63,723 bases of DNA from NCBI GenBank assembly GCA_002633005.1, contig NMRA01000059.1, positions 232,992-296,714 on the forward strand, read 5' to 3'. The translations under genes and the position numbers were made by a program. The stretch's first letter is position 1. Each line of letters starts with the position of its first letter. This document shows positions 25,001-31,484 of the stretch, in pieces. The notes below the pieces were generated by a model. That model was not told where the DNA came from and made no database searches. It saw only the letters and a list, made by a program, of their open reading frames with translations. This DNA is from Phoronis australis. Its lineage: Eukaryota > Phoronida > Phoronidae.

Positions 25001-28000
25001 CTGAAAATACGACAGCCACTAAAGTAATTCACAAAGAGTCTTCCCTAGCCCAGGAAGTTGCAAGGTAAGAACAGGAAATGGCCGTCAACAAAAAAATTAT
25101 ATTTGCAAATATCTGTCGTTTAAAGAATGTTCACCATTTATTTTTGCATTACTCGAGACATAAACTAGGTAGACCCGTGTCTAATTATAAAAAATCCTCC
25201 ACATAACCTTACAGATCAACAAGCACCAAATGATCCTACAGTTCCCCCTGAGGGCCGTAACTGGAACTGACACAGAGGTGCTCTACTTTGCAGTGGACAG
25301 GACAGGGCAAAATGACATGCATTTCAAAGTCAAACTATGAATAGATCTTACTTTATGTGTTTGAACACAGTGGATTTGCTCCTCATCAGTTACAAGACAA
25401 CCAAGAGTCAGTCATGTCACCTGACCACAAACTATAGTTTTGTAAACATCATAAATTCCGTGTTATGTTGCGTTGGCATAAGAATGACATTCAAGCAGAA
25501 TTGTGATCCAGGATAGTCAACAATACAAACTAGACAATAGCTAGTAAAACTGCAACAGCACAGTGCCCATGTGTCAATTACATCCAACAGCACTGTGCCC
25601 ATGTGTCATTTACATCCAACAGCACTGTGCCCATGTGTCATTTATTTACATCCAACAGCACTGTGCCTATGTGTCATTTAGATCCTGTTACAGCTGTACA
25701 TGCACAGACAATGTCACGTTTTCAACACAGGTTGATGACAAGTGAAAGCACTGGATCACAGTCCAATATTTGAAAAGCGCGAGTTTTTCTGCCCTTCTTC
25801 AAGATGATTGAAATACAGGTATGTGCACTTTTTATTCATTGGCTCTAAAAAACATTCTGAGCAAAGTGAACCTAATGTACAAGTAGACATAAGTAACTTA
25901 GTTGTTAGAATTGTAAGAGGAAAATTAGGGTGTGAAAACATGATGAAAAGTTTGAACCATCAGATTCAACGTCAGTTATACTGGTGAAGTACTTATTGAT
26001 TATAAGTTAATATTTTTCAGGAAACGATGCAGTGGAACCACGTCATGTGGCTCCCTCTATTGCACATCATTCAGTGTTCTCCAAGACCGCTTTCAATGTG
26101 TCGCAGCGTCCTGTTTGGCCGAAGGCACATCCTGTTTAAATGCCCCGCGTCCTGTTTAAAAATGCCGCGACCGATTTAAAAATTAGACCAGTTTGGAAAA
26201 ATGGCGTCGGCATTGTTAATAAGGTCTTCATTGGCTCAAACAATGCTTGACAGCAACTGCCCATAGCCCATTGAAAATGATAAATAAGAGCTAAGTGGTC
26301 AATTGTCGAAAAAATAATCACGAATCTAGCTCAAGCGGCAGACTGGGCCGCTCGTCTATTTATGGTGCAATGTCGCTTGTAAATAATTGCTCAATCATCT
26401 TTTGGGTGACCCGAATTTTATTTTCGTAGTACATTTTTCAATATTCCGTGGGCCCCACGACACTGGTCTGACTTACCGACGCCAGTCTCAACCTTTGCAT
26501 GGAAACGCTTTTGATGACTCTTATTGGTTGTTGTTTGGCATTTCTCACTTGGATGAATATTATTGGTTACTATTGGTGCATTGAGACAGATTGAGCTCAT
26601 CTTATTGCCTTCTAGGGAGTTTTGTTGGCAGCTTGAGCATTATATCTGTAGCCCATACTCCCTCTGAAAACCTGCTAAGCCAATCGCAACTAACTCACCT
26701 TACGTAGCGGCGTGTGCGACGTTTGCGGTTTCGGGGGAGTAATGCCGAGATTTGAGACAGCTAGTTCAATAATATATGTCTCGCGGTGAGAAACTGTAGC
26801 CAAAATCACGTGCTCTCATTGAAAGCGCACGGTAATATCTTGCGTAATCTCGCAAAGTCTAGTCTGGCTTCAGTTACTGATTAACATGCACATTCTACAT
26901 ACTTAGTAATGTCGTCTGCCGTGTGAAGGCGTAGAAAGACTGCGAAGAATCATTTTAAAAACCGAGAGATGTTTCAGATATTGACAATGACTCACACGCC
27001 GATAAGACAGATCCACATGGTGGCGACACTACCAAATCGCAAATATCCGTGCCATTAACGGTGGACTGAATTTTTTTCAACTGACAACATCCAACATCGG
27101 CATTCTTACAATTCTCTTGAACTTGAGAATAAATAGTTCTCAGCTGGAACAATGAGTTGGTGACAATCCTGAAAATTGTGGGAATGCCGGAGTTGCAAGT
27201 GTATAACAATCCAGTCGATATCTTTCTAGAAATATTGCTTTTCATCAACAGGCCTAACACTCCTGTCCATGTAAATGGAAAACGCACGTTTACTCCACTT
27301 TATTCATGATGCAAGACTCGCATATTGTGCACTTTTTACAAGAATTTTGGTGGTGCACAGGTTTAGTGTTGTACCAACTTCAGAACATCGAATTCAGACA
27401 GACAATGTGGGCCGGAGTATTGAATATAAGAATGCTGTGCAAGACATTAGACTGAGAGAAAACGTAGACTTGGCTGTCAACACATATAAAAATGCGACTG
27501 GCTTTACCAAGACACTTCACTCGGACGGTCTACTTCGTGGGAAAAGTTTAGCTCAATGTTAGACTTTTTGGACTTGGTTGACAGTGACATCACAAGAATT
27601 AAGCAAAATATTTCCGCATACTGTTTCAAACACGTCTGCGTAGACTTGCATTTCAAAGTCATTGACTAAACAAATGTTTTTTGTGATATGTTTGTGAATA
27701 AGTCCACTGCCACCTTTTAAAAATAAAAAGTTGAACAAACATAGTTATTTTTTGCACTACTGTGCATTACTAGCCTACTGAGAGCGTTGACTGTCGCGCG
27801 GTTCTGGCATGTTTGTAGCAGTTTTTACGCGCACGACCTGCTTAGATTTTCAGATGTGGAGAACACAGTGATTAAAATCAAGTAAGATATGATCACAAGC
27901 TTTCAATAGTTTTGATTGAACAGCTACACAACAATCTGAACCATTTTTGGACGTTTGTACAATGAGAACGCTATCAAGATCTAACAATTAACTCTGCTTA

Positions 28001-30533
28001 GTAAGTATGAGAAGTACGTCATCTCACCCTCATGGGACAGATTACTCTTCGCGGCTCCTTTCACTACAGTCTTGTCTGACTGCACCTGTGTTTTTTTCTT
28101 CAGCAGTTGTTGTTTCGCCTTCTGAACAATCTTCAAGTATTTTTTGCTACCACATCGCTTCTCGTCTACTTTCCTTGTTGTTGCTGTTTCCCGGGCAAAC
28201 CGAATCGCTGAATTTTCATCCAAAACCTGTGTGAAAAATAAGCAGTTGCAGTCACAAAACACAGAACTTTAGGTAACACTCACTCGCTCTGAAAAATGAA
28301 CAAAACAATGTTTAGTGAACATGATTATGCTTTGAATAAATCAAAGTAATTTGTACATAAGTCAATGGTTTTGTCCAAATCTATTCTAACTTCACCTCTT
28401 TCCGTTTTCCAGATTTTCGTTTATAAAGTTCTGGAGCACCAGTGGTCAACTTGTTCACCAATTTCACAGAAGGCTTCCTTGACCTTTTGCCCTCAGCAAC
28501 ATGTGGAGAGTCCAGTAATGTAATGGAATTCTGTTCATCATAAACAAATAATTTAGATGACTTCTCAGGTGTTGTGCTGTTTCCAATGGATACATCCAAG
28601 TTGTCTGAGAGTGGCTTCACTCGAGTGAACACAGACCGAGACTTAAACTCTTCCTCAATAAAACGCTTTGATGGAATTATCGTCCTTGATGACCGTGAAC
28701 TTTTTTCGGGAAGAACAAATTTATGAGGGGTCCTTTTGTGTACAATTGTTGGTGATGGACCATCTGGCCCACTCTTATGCTGTGCTTTAGTCTTAGCCAG
28801 TTTGTTGTACTTATCACCAATCTTCTTGCCAGGAAGGACTCCCTTAGCAGATTTATTTTCCAAATATTTTCCAGGCACTTTTTGTAATCTCTGCAACTTT
28901 TTCTTCTCTTTGAGTTTGAGCTGCTTTGCCAACTTAGCCCTTGTATTTTCCTTCAACTGTTTCTTCATTTTCTGCATCTTCTTACGTTTAAGTCTCTTGA
29001 CTTGCTCAGAAGATTCAAAATCTGAATCAGATTCAAGTTGATACAACACTGCCTTGACTGATTTCTTCTTCTTTTTCTTTTTGTGTTTTTTATCTTCTTT
29101 CTTATACTTTGAAATCAAATTACTCAACTTTTCATGCTTTTTAAACACCAACCCTGGCTGTTTGACTTTGTACTTGGCCTTGAATATTTGCTTTTGAGGT
29201 TTAACTCGTGTCTGTGTTGTGGGATCACTAATGTCTATCATGGAACACTTGACAACACCCTTTCTAGCCTTCTGGGCCAGACCTTCTTCAATCAATCTTT
29301 TATAAGACTTTTGCATGCGTTTCCTTTTGCCATCTGGTGTCGGCTGCAGTTGGAGCTTTTCCAATTCAGGATCTTCCTCATCATCAGTTATTTCAACCAT
29401 TTTCTCGGCCATTTTGTACATCATGTTCAGACGTTTTTCACTCTGCCGAATTTCCAAATCAGTGAATCCAACAAACTCATCTTCCTGCAAAATATACAAA
29501 TGATTAATGTGCATGTAATCCTTTTAACACGTTTACAACAATGGGAATTAAAATGTAACTAAAGTCAGTTTTTAATGATATTCCTTGCTGTTCTACCAGT
29601 CATTCCATTAGTCACTCCTGTACTGCAAGCTGCTTACAATCACCCTTTGGATAAAAAGAGAATTACTTTGAGTTATGACCACTTTTGGATATAACATTGG
29701 TCTCAACTCGTTCCTTGAACTCAGATGAGTAATGATATATTGGCTATAGTGACAATTGTGTAGTGAGACCATGCTGTGTTAGTCTTCCTATAGTTATCTG
29801 GCCTGGCTAGTGTTGTATCACCAGCACATAATAATGTTGTAGACGTGCTTCTAGTGAATCATGTCAGCCTCCGTTAGCCACTCACTAATGGGCAATTGAA
29901 TGGTTAGCAAGCTTGCCAATTTTATTGGGGTCTCTGCTCTGGTTCAACGCGTAATCTCGGAAAATACTACAATAGCACAAAACCCGGCCATTACACTCCT
30001 TTCCTTTAGACTGTCTATGGTGCATTCACTGCAGAGACTTTTCTAACAGGGTTGACATATTTTGTTGTAGGTGCAGTGATCTAGGCCCAGTTGCTACGTG
30101 CTCTCACAAGGATGATTGAAATAAACATGCAGAAATGAGAAATTAATTCACCAGACGTAGACGATATTTTTCGTCTTGATTAAAGTGAGCAACGTAAAGT
30201 AACTTTGATCTTAGAATGATGAAAGGGGGATAAACATTGTAGTGAAACATAGTTGAAAATCCATCGAGCACAACTTCAATAATTCATTCATCTCTATCAC
30301 TCAATAAACCATCAACTGGTCAACTGTCTCACTGAAAACGGGCCCAACACCATGGGAGACTTTACCTCATCTGAAGCACCAAATAGTTCATAAAACGTAA
30401 CAAGACCACGATGCACATTAATCAAGATTTCAGTCTTCCCATCTGCCGATTTTAAGCCATCATCGACAACGTATTTGGGGTCAGTTCTGTCAAATCTCGG
30501 ACCAGGTCGGCCAGGAAAACGTAAGCTCGCCAT
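1960..30533 (-). CDS. KMT2A: KMT2A/KMT2B-type (MLL1/2, trithorax) histone H3K4 methyltransferase, 3' part off the left edge
   Basis: Nuclear chromatin regulator of the COMPASS-like class that maintains active transcription. Exons were placed by hand from homology, splice signals and phase; they join to 8,134 coding nucleotides (phase 1 at the last visible donor) without the gap-interrupted exon. Domain order matches human MLL1: menin and LEDGF motifs, basic region, RGPRIKHVCR block, CXXC, PHD1, PHD2, PHD3, bromodomain, extended PHD, FYRN, disordered region. The catalytic SET domain, FYRC, Win motif and taspase sites are not in the window. Vertebrates have two paralogues (KMT2A and KMT2B); this invertebrate gene is probably the single pro-orthologue of both, so the symbol is by family. 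One extra exon carries a nuclear-receptor-like finger known from Drosophila Trithorax but absent from vertebrate MLL. Confidence 0.97.
5237..5475 (-). CDS. KMT2A: KMT2A exon 25: end of FYRN
   Basis: 239 nt, phase 2 start, phase 1 end. CARVYWSTSDFRRRTVYTC matches human CSRVYWSTTDARKRCVYTC. The following 50 residues form a linker (PGHPDYTPVDLVPS) with no recognised domain. The donor TTCTG|GTACTT is weak but gives the right phase for exon 26. Confidence 0.9.
5960..6038 (-). CDS. KMT2A: KMT2A exon 24: FYRN, second part, with two possible acceptors
   Basis: 79 nt from the downstream acceptor (TTATACAG|GTTCCC), phase 1 start, phase 2 end. SLTVECLGQLS and LIPVGF align with human SMTIDCLGILN and LFPIGY. 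The acceptor is duplicated: an almost identical CTATACAG|GTTCCC lies 30 nt upstream (exon edge 6068), and its use would add ten residues in frame (SLTVSFLYTG). The human alignment supports the shorter form. Confidence 0.93.
6327..6447 (-). CDS. KMT2A: KMT2A exon 23: FYRN, first part
   Basis: 121 nt, phase 0 start, phase 1 end. FSVLRRVCINCDN and SGLYPELINIVVG align with human FEVFRRVFVDFEG and the NGLEPENIHMMIG segment. Donor GTTGTTG|GTATGT. Confidence 0.92.
6607..6765 (-). CDS. KMT2A: KMT2A exon 22: end of extended PHD
   Basis: 53 codons, phase 0. RCNVCSLTGATVGCC, NFHFMCSRRDGCYFQDDKN and VFCKLH match the human ePHD (KPGATVGCC, NYHFMCSRAKNCVFLDDKK, VYCQRH). All zinc ligands are present. Confidence 0.97.
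6968..7010. repeat. (TAA)n microsatellite
   Basis: Uninterrupted TAA run, interrupted only near its end by AAC, in the intron between KMT2A exons 21 and 22. Confidence 0.95.
7100..7450. repeat. Minisatellite of about 38 bp next to KMT2A exon 21
   Basis: Eight or so copies of a unit containing CACTGAGTGAGTGTTCATTC and AAAGACCAGACA, ending close to the exon 21 donor. Confidence 0.9.
7465..7602 (-). CDS. KMT2A: KMT2A exon 21: extended PHD, middle
   Basis: 46 codons, phase 0. EAGRLLYAGYDTWVHVNCAL, WSAEVYE and GSLQNVHTAVSRGKQL match human DAGRLLYIGQNEWTHVNCAL and following. Tandem repeats lie just past its donor. Confidence 0.97.
7807..8104. repeat. Minisatellite, 50-bp unit, six copies
   Basis: Near-identical copies of GTGAGCAAGGCGTGAATG plus TTTGAAGACAGATAATG. 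Open frames across it are repeat artefacts. Confidence 0.95.
8268..8815. repeat. Dispersed repeat, second copy of the family at the left edge
   Basis: Shares CCAAATTTCCTGAAAATC, GGTTTTGGAGATAGACCAGC, the GGACGGAC tract and GACGGCATAATGCGCCCAC with 1-482. Lies between KMT2A exons 20 and 21. Confidence 0.65.
9139..9278 (-). CDS. KMT2A: KMT2A exon 20: start of extended PHD
   Basis: 140 nt, phase 1 start, phase 0 end. An acidic linker is followed by DNRRCLLCQTVGDADPN, matching human DNRQCALCLTYGDDSAN, the first zinc knuckle of the C2HC pre-PHD. Confidence 0.96.
9522..9670 (-). CDS. KMT2A: KMT2A exon 19: HCF-1-binding-type motif and linker
   Basis: 149 nt, phase 2 start, phase 1 end. LDNAILPPTVDHTYAQW aligns with human LPNAVLPPSLDHNYAQW. 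DHTY fits the HCF-1-binding consensus (D/E)HxY. The rest is a Pro/Ser/Lys-rich linker before the extended PHD. Confidence 0.94.
10066..10139 (-). CDS. KMT2A: KMT2A exon 18: bromodomain C-terminal helix
   Basis: 74 nt, phase 0 start, phase 2 end. QMANVFPWFNVNRSSLWEHN matches human QMERVFPWFSVKKSRFWEPN. Confidence 0.96.
10855..11190. repeat. Minisatellite, about 28 bp
   Basis: Diverged copies of GATGTGTACACAGTCCTAG plus TTATAACT, upstream of KMT2A exon 18 in transcription order. Confidence 0.9.
11262..11372 (-). CDS. KMT2A: KMT2A exon 17: bromodomain helix B region
   Basis: 37 codons, phase 0. EQFNDDLVRIIQKAL and SSVRSMFIK align with human LEFSDDIVKIIQAAI and SMVKSFFIR. The donor is the unusual ATTAAG|GTTTGT. 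Confidence 0.94.
11525..11745. repeat. Imperfect short repeat array
   Basis: Copies of CATTAACATGATGAGCTTT with variable spacing in the intron between KMT2A exons 16 and 17. Confidence 0.85.
12085..12190. repeat. Dispersed repeat shared with 60240-60340
   Basis: CCAGATAAATAGGGTGAAAT and CTACTGTGTAATTCAACAT match CCAGCTAAACAGGGTGATAT and CTACTCTGTAATTCAACAT in the other copy; same orientation. Type unknown. Confidence 0.6.
12867..13754 (-). CDS. KMT2A: KMT2A exon 16: large disordered insert inside the bromodomain
   Basis: 296 codons, phase 0, acceptor GTTTCAG|TTGAAG, donor ACAGTG|GTGAGT. Mostly acidic, Ser/Thr/Asn-rich and low-complexity, including EEDDDSDCSDKEE and a perfect-register repeat of about 21 residues (NPGKSDSCLMKA) twice. 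The last residues NPYDLQTVMNKALLGLYTTV resemble human LDLEGVKRKMDQGNYTSV, so the exon lies between helix Z and helix A. The human insert at this place is only a few dozen residues. Confidence 0.9.
14239..14441 (-). CDS. KMT2A: KMT2A exon 15: end of PHD3 and bromodomain helix Z
   Basis: 203 nt, phase 1 start, phase 0 end. DEMYEILSYLPEE and YTCKNC finish PHD3 (human DEMYEILSNLPES, YTCVNC). The helix LDKQVQEGCVAVMKALV then corresponds to bromodomain helix Z, as in human LEKELQISLKQVLTALL. Confidence 0.96.
14755..14875. repeat. Minisatellite, 30 bp, four copies
   Basis: TTTATGATCCAACAGAGGTC plus ACTCTACTAG repeated with few changes. Confidence 0.95.
14995..15123. repeat. 43-bp tandem repeat containing the exon 14 donor
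   Basis: Three copies of CATACCTGACATGTTCTCAC plus ACTTGGCATGTA.. at 14995, 15038 and 15081. The last is the real exon 14 end and donor; the others are downstream decoys. Confidence 0.92.
15086..15199 (-). CDS. KMT2A: KMT2A exon 14: PHD3, H3K4me3 reader
   Basis: 114 nt, phase 1 to phase 1. NYCPICCKCYSDDDWESKM and CAKCEAWVHAKCENMS align with human PHD3. The aromatic-cage positions look intact: Tyr after KC, an aromatic (Trp for human Tyr) before ESKM, the Met, and the Trp of the WVH motif. Both flanks of this exon are tandemly duplicated in the neighbouring introns. Confidence 0.97.
15186..15440. repeat. Tandem repeat of about 49-56 bp containing the exon 14 acceptor
   Basis: Five units of GCAGTAGTTACCTGTCAAAT-type sequence with ACAGCAGAG..ACATCTACTCACAATGAG. 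The first holds the true exon 14 acceptor; the second still has an intact acceptor-like GTTACCTG; later ones have lost it. Confidence 0.9.
15906..16020 (-). CDS. KMT2A: KMT2A exon 13: end of PHD2 and inter-PHD zinc ligands
   Basis: 115 nt, phase 0 start, phase 1 end. VCSKCVKCRSCGATTPG and DFSLCYECGQLMQKG match human ICTKCVRCKSCGSTTPG and DFSLCHDCAKLFAKG. Confidence 0.97.
16527..16619 (-). CDS. KMT2A: KMT2A exon 12: PHD2 core
   Basis: 31 codons, phase 0. LLQCDRCHEHYHPQCLGP and YPTKPTKK match the human PHD2 (LECNKCRNSYHPECLGP, YPTKPTKK). Acceptor ATTTCAG|AAACTG, donor TTTGG|GTAAGT. Confidence 0.97.
17118..17365. repeat. 62-bp tandem repeat containing the exon 11 donor, four copies
   Basis: Units spaced exactly 62 bp; the reverse-complement donor ACTTAC lies at 17171, 17233, 17295 and 17357. 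Only the last adjoins exon 11. Confidence 0.95.
17363..17500 (-). CDS. KMT2A: KMT2A exon 11: end of PHD1, start of PHD2
   Basis: 46 codons, phase 0. FLFCSICCEPFHEFCLEE and NWCCRQCRYCSVCG match human FVYCQVCCEPFHKFCLEE and NWCCRRCKFCHVCG residue for residue at all zinc ligands. The donor at 17362-17357 belongs to a 62-bp repeat whose three further copies lie just downstream in the intron. Confidence 0.97.
17854..17964 (-). CDS. KMT2A: KMT2A exon 10: start of PHD1
   Basis: 37 codons, phase 0. It encodes a segment ending CYLCGSAGKHQ, matching human ENVWEMGGLGILT through CFLCASSGHVE. It contributes the first Cys pair of PHD1. Confidence 0.94.
18246..18374 (-). CDS. KMT2A: KMT2A exon 9: linker before PHD1
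   Basis: 43 codons, phase 0 both ends. It ends HKIMANFK, aligning with human HRIRVDFK, the strand that leads into the MLL PHD1 region. Charged and probably helical upstream. Confidence 0.88.
18816..19119 (-). CDS. KMT2A: KMT2A exon 8: last CXXC cysteine and basic linker
   Basis: 304 nt, phase 2 start, phase 0 end. It begins LRLCTNPHY, supplying the final CXXC Cys (human KMRKCQNLQW), then runs into a charged, disordered linker with a KKKKTLLLQRKN end. Acceptor TTTAAAG|TCTGCG, donor GACTA|GTGAGT. The 3.2-kb intron before it contains a TTAA-flanked transposon. Confidence 0.88.
19852..19855. repeat. Left TTAA target-site duplication
   Basis: TTAA directly adjoining the left terminal inverted repeat; its partner is at 21510-21513. 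Confidence 0.8.
20029..20220 (+). pseudogene. Degenerate THAP zinc-finger fragment inside the transposon
   Basis: RCIVPACLNYAAARKAGISF supplies the C-x4-C start of a THAP domain; after a frame change the +1 frame gives LRKWLVVVKNEKYA with the conserved Trp and then HLRVCGLQL, where the final C-x2-H has lost its His. A stop and frame shift show it is broken. THAP domains are the DNA-binding part of P-element and Kolobok transposases. Confidence 0.62.
20254..20421 (-). pseudogene. P2X7-like intracellular-domain fragment inside the transposon
   Basis: An ATG at 20421 opens GYQFEQEYSDEEILERRREQ then TERMDW, similar to the YxFEPexSxEE...W lead-in of the P2X7-receptor-like Zn domain often found in invertebrate repeats. 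It stops matching at MDW, before the CxCG cysteines, where the antisense THAP fragment begins. Probably a rearranged remnant, not a working gene. Confidence 0.45.
21510..21513. repeat. Right TTAA target-site duplication
   Basis: TTAA directly adjoining the right terminal inverted repeat. Confidence 0.8.
21955..22060. repeat. Minisatellite, 31 bp
   Basis: About three and a half copies of GGATATGTGACAAATGGGAG plus GCTTTGTGATT, downstream of KMT2A exon 7b. Confidence 0.9.
22207..22239. repeat. AC-rich microsatellite
   Basis: ACACACACACACAAACACAC run about 85 bp beyond the KMT2A exon 7b donor. Confidence 0.9.
22324..22371 (-). CDS. KMT2A: KMT2A exon 7b: second half of CXXC, version B
   Basis: 48 nt, phase 2 to phase 2, acceptor TTTTCAG|AGATAT, donor GTGCAA|GTAAGT. 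It encodes DMPKFGGRGVLKQSC followed by a split Asn codon. KFGGR resembles MLL1 more than version A does. Zinc-binding Cys and the KFGG core are kept in both versions, while the residues around them differ. Confidence 0.9.
22421..22468 (-). CDS. KMT2A: KMT2A exon 7a: second half of CXXC, version A
   Basis: 48 nt, phase 2 to phase 2, acceptor ATTTCAG|AGATAA, donor TGCGT|GTAAGT. It encodes DKPKFGGPGTMKQACV, the KFGG loop that contacts CpG. The wording is closer to KDM2-type CXXC (KFGGPGRMKQSC) than to MLL1 (KFGGRNIKKQCC). A second exon of identical length and phase lies only 49 bp downstream, so the two appear to be mutually exclusive. Confidence 0.9.
22731..22911 (-). CDS. KMT2A: KMT2A exon 6: first half of CXXC zinc finger
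   Basis: 181 nt, phase 1 start, phase 2 end (donor TGTCT|GTAAGT). After an acidic linker it encodes GRRKRRMRCNQCKGC followed by DCGTCRNC, i.e. the first six Cys of a CXXC domain, which binds unmethylated CpG DNA. The reading frame differs from the longer open frame on the same strand and is fixed by phase and homology to human GRRSRRCGQCPGC. Confidence 0.95.
23225..23345. repeat. Fragment of the dispersed repeat family
   Basis: AACATGTGGGCGCATAAAAA equals the terminal hairpin arm of the copy at 1-482; only the tail and a short flank are kept, just past KMT2A exon 5. Confidence 0.5.
23418..23567 (-). CDS. KMT2A: KMT2A exon 5: conserved RGPRIKHVCR block
   Basis: 150 nt, phase 1 to phase 1 (acceptor CCTTTAG|GTCGAG, donor AAAAGG|GTGAGC). 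It encodes RGPRIKHVCRKKAIALG and then HLSALPDTYKHKIIEKD, aligned with human RGPRIKHVCRRAAVALG and TLSALPWEEREKIL. This block sits just before the CXXC domain in every MLL1/2 protein. Confidence 0.95.
24611..25000 (-). CDS. KMT2A: KMT2A exon 4: nuclear-receptor-like C4 zinc finger, interrupted by assembly gap
   Basis: The acceptor (TATTTTCAG at 25001-25009) opens an exon encoding GCAVCGHLRLC then SNGLYYGVPSCDSCRKFYRK. This matches the first finger and recognition helix of nuclear receptors (CxVCG, YGVxSCxxC, KGFFRR-like), with about five extra residues between the Cys pairs. A 241-N gap (24639-24879) hides the middle, where a second finger would lie. The far end (ASSVASASS) meets a donor at 24611. 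With the stated gap length the exon is 390 nt, phase 1 to phase 1, exactly compatible with exons 3 and 5. Drosophila Trithorax is known to carry such a variant domain; vertebrate MLL lacks it. Because both ends are phase 1, exon skipping would stay in frame. Confidence 0.72.
24639..24879. other. Assembly gap (241 N)
   Basis: Lies within the nuclear-receptor-like KMT2A exon. The stated size keeps that exon in frame, so it may be a true estimate. Confidence 0.99.
25010..28027. other. KMT2A intron 3, largely unassigned
   Basis: 3 kb with one minisatellite (25560-25682). Two overlapping open frames near 26955-27562 show no recognised domain. CpG-containing stretches near 26100-26850 and 27780-27850 may be old mobile-element sequence, but no terminal repeats were found. 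Confidence 0.5.
25560..25682. repeat. Minisatellite, about 32-36 bp
   Basis: Four copies of ACATCCAACAGCACTGTGCC plus CATGTGTCATTT in KMT2A intron 3. Confidence 0.9.
28028..28226 (-). CDS. KMT2A: KMT2A exon 3: basic helical region
   Basis: 199 nt, starts phase 0 and ends phase 1 (CATGAGG|GTGAGA). It encodes a Lys-rich stretch including SKKYLKIVQKAKQQLLKKK, which resembles human AKQLLQRAKKGAQKK. It can join in phase to the nuclear-receptor-like exon or directly to the RGPRIKHVCR exon, since both begin in phase 1. Confidence 0.87.
28396..29484 (-). CDS. KMT2A: KMT2A exon 2: LEDGF-type motif and long basic region
   Basis: 363 codons, phase 0 at both ends; acceptor TTTGCAG|GAAGAT, donor AAAGAG|GTGAAG. 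It opens EDEFVGFTD, equivalent to human EDEQFLGFGS, the integrase-binding-domain motif for LEDGF. The body is very Lys/Arg-rich (a run of seven Lys), predicted disordered and probably DNA- or nucleosome-binding. Later TIIPSKRFIEEE aligns with human IIKTPRRFIEDE, anchoring the exon in MLL. No clear canonical AT-hook (GRP core) is visible, unlike human MLL1. Confidence 0.92.
30366..30533 (-). CDS. KMT2A: KMT2A exon 1: start codon and menin-binding motif
   Basis: 56 codons, phase 0, donor GAG|GTAAAG. The ATG at 30533 is chosen because the next residues MASLRFPGRPG align with the human MLL1 N-terminus, where RFPARPG is the high-affinity menin-binding motif; the key Phe-Pro and second Pro are kept (F6, P7, P10). 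The exon ends FGASDE, matching human FGES just before the LEDGF-binding motif. The 5' UTR upstream of 30533 is not delimited. Confidence 0.92.
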
Positions 30534-30553
30534 CTTGAAAATGCAAGATGGCG
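30528..30553. promoter_or_regulatory. Inverted pair of YY1-like sites over the KMT2A start codon
   Basis: CGCCATCTTG and CAAGATGGCG form perfect 10-bp arms around a 6-bp spacer. CAAGATGGCG is the YY1 consensus core (AAnATGGCG). On the minus strand the inner site contains the KMT2A ATG, a layout known for YY1-driven TATA-less promoters whose transcription start lies close to the ATG. Confidence 0.65.
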
Positions 30554-31484
30554 GATGTCCCTACACTTATATTCCCGCGAATTTCTTCCATGTTTCAACA
30601 ATGTTAGATAAAAGAAATGCGCGCAAGAGGATGTCACAAAACAACAAAATGATTGAATGATCGGATGAGTGAAAATATATTAATTTCTTATACATGAAAG
30701 GACAGTAATTTCAGCAATTTAATCGTTCGACAAGGTGCTCGTAGTTTCTCTTCGCGAAGGGATTACCCGCCAAATTTGTAAGACGCACATGAAACACCCA
30801 AAAGATGCCTATTAGGCTCATGAAAACGAGAATTAAGTTTTCATAATTTAAGAATACAGTTGAATTTAGCTTCTTGTAACTGTTGTGCAAAATAGCTTTT
30901 ATGCTTTCACGAAATATTGTATTCAAATGAAAACATCATCGACTAGAAATTCGCCCATCAAGAGGAAATTATTTACTGTAAAATAAAAGAAGAGTTTGTT
31001 ACGGCAAGTGAAAAAATGTAATAAACTGCATCTATGAAATATCAAATTTAAAGTTAACCACTTGGCGTTATGTTTCCTTTGTACGTTTAATTGGATGTTG
31101 CATTTGAAATCTTAGTTGTTCGATTGTTGAGCGGATGGACATAATATTTAGATGGAAGTAAATCGTCATTCAAGTTCAGAGCCCCGTTGGATTGCGTGCA
31201 AATGTGGGCAAGTTACTCCGCGTAGAGATATCGATTACTGTTGTGTTTACAAATGAAAAAGCCGGTAAAGAAAGTGGAAAACGGTGGTTATTTTCTTTGC
31301 TAAAGATTCTTTTCTGGCGTCTGCTAAAACATCGCAAACTCCAGTCAAAATGCAAACAACATCTGTGACTATTTTTGGGCATATTTCAGCCCTTGATAAA
31401 TAAAGTAGAGTTGGTCAGTCGTGAAACCCAGACGTTCAAGTCAGTCGTGTTTATTTTGGGTGACAAATGACAGCATAACGAAAG
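30534..31484. promoter_or_regulatory. Shared intergenic (bidirectional) promoter between KMT2A and DIXDC1
   Basis: The two start codons face away from each other 951 bp apart, so 5' UTRs and promoters of both genes must lie here unless noncoding first exons lie elsewhere. A YY1-type inverted repeat sits at the KMT2A end. No clear TATA box was found on either strand. Start sites are not determined. Confidence 0.6.

Noticed and set aside
26955-27562. Open frames of 110 and 95 codons on opposite strands in KMT2A intron 3
   Set aside because: No recognised motif on either strand and no paired terminal repeats; cannot be supported as a gene.
28381-28395. In-frame stop of the long frame over KMT2A exon 2, suggesting a separate single-exon gene
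   Set aside because: A donor (GAG|GTGAAG) precedes the stop, phase matches exon 3, and both sides align with MLL1, so the stop is intronic.
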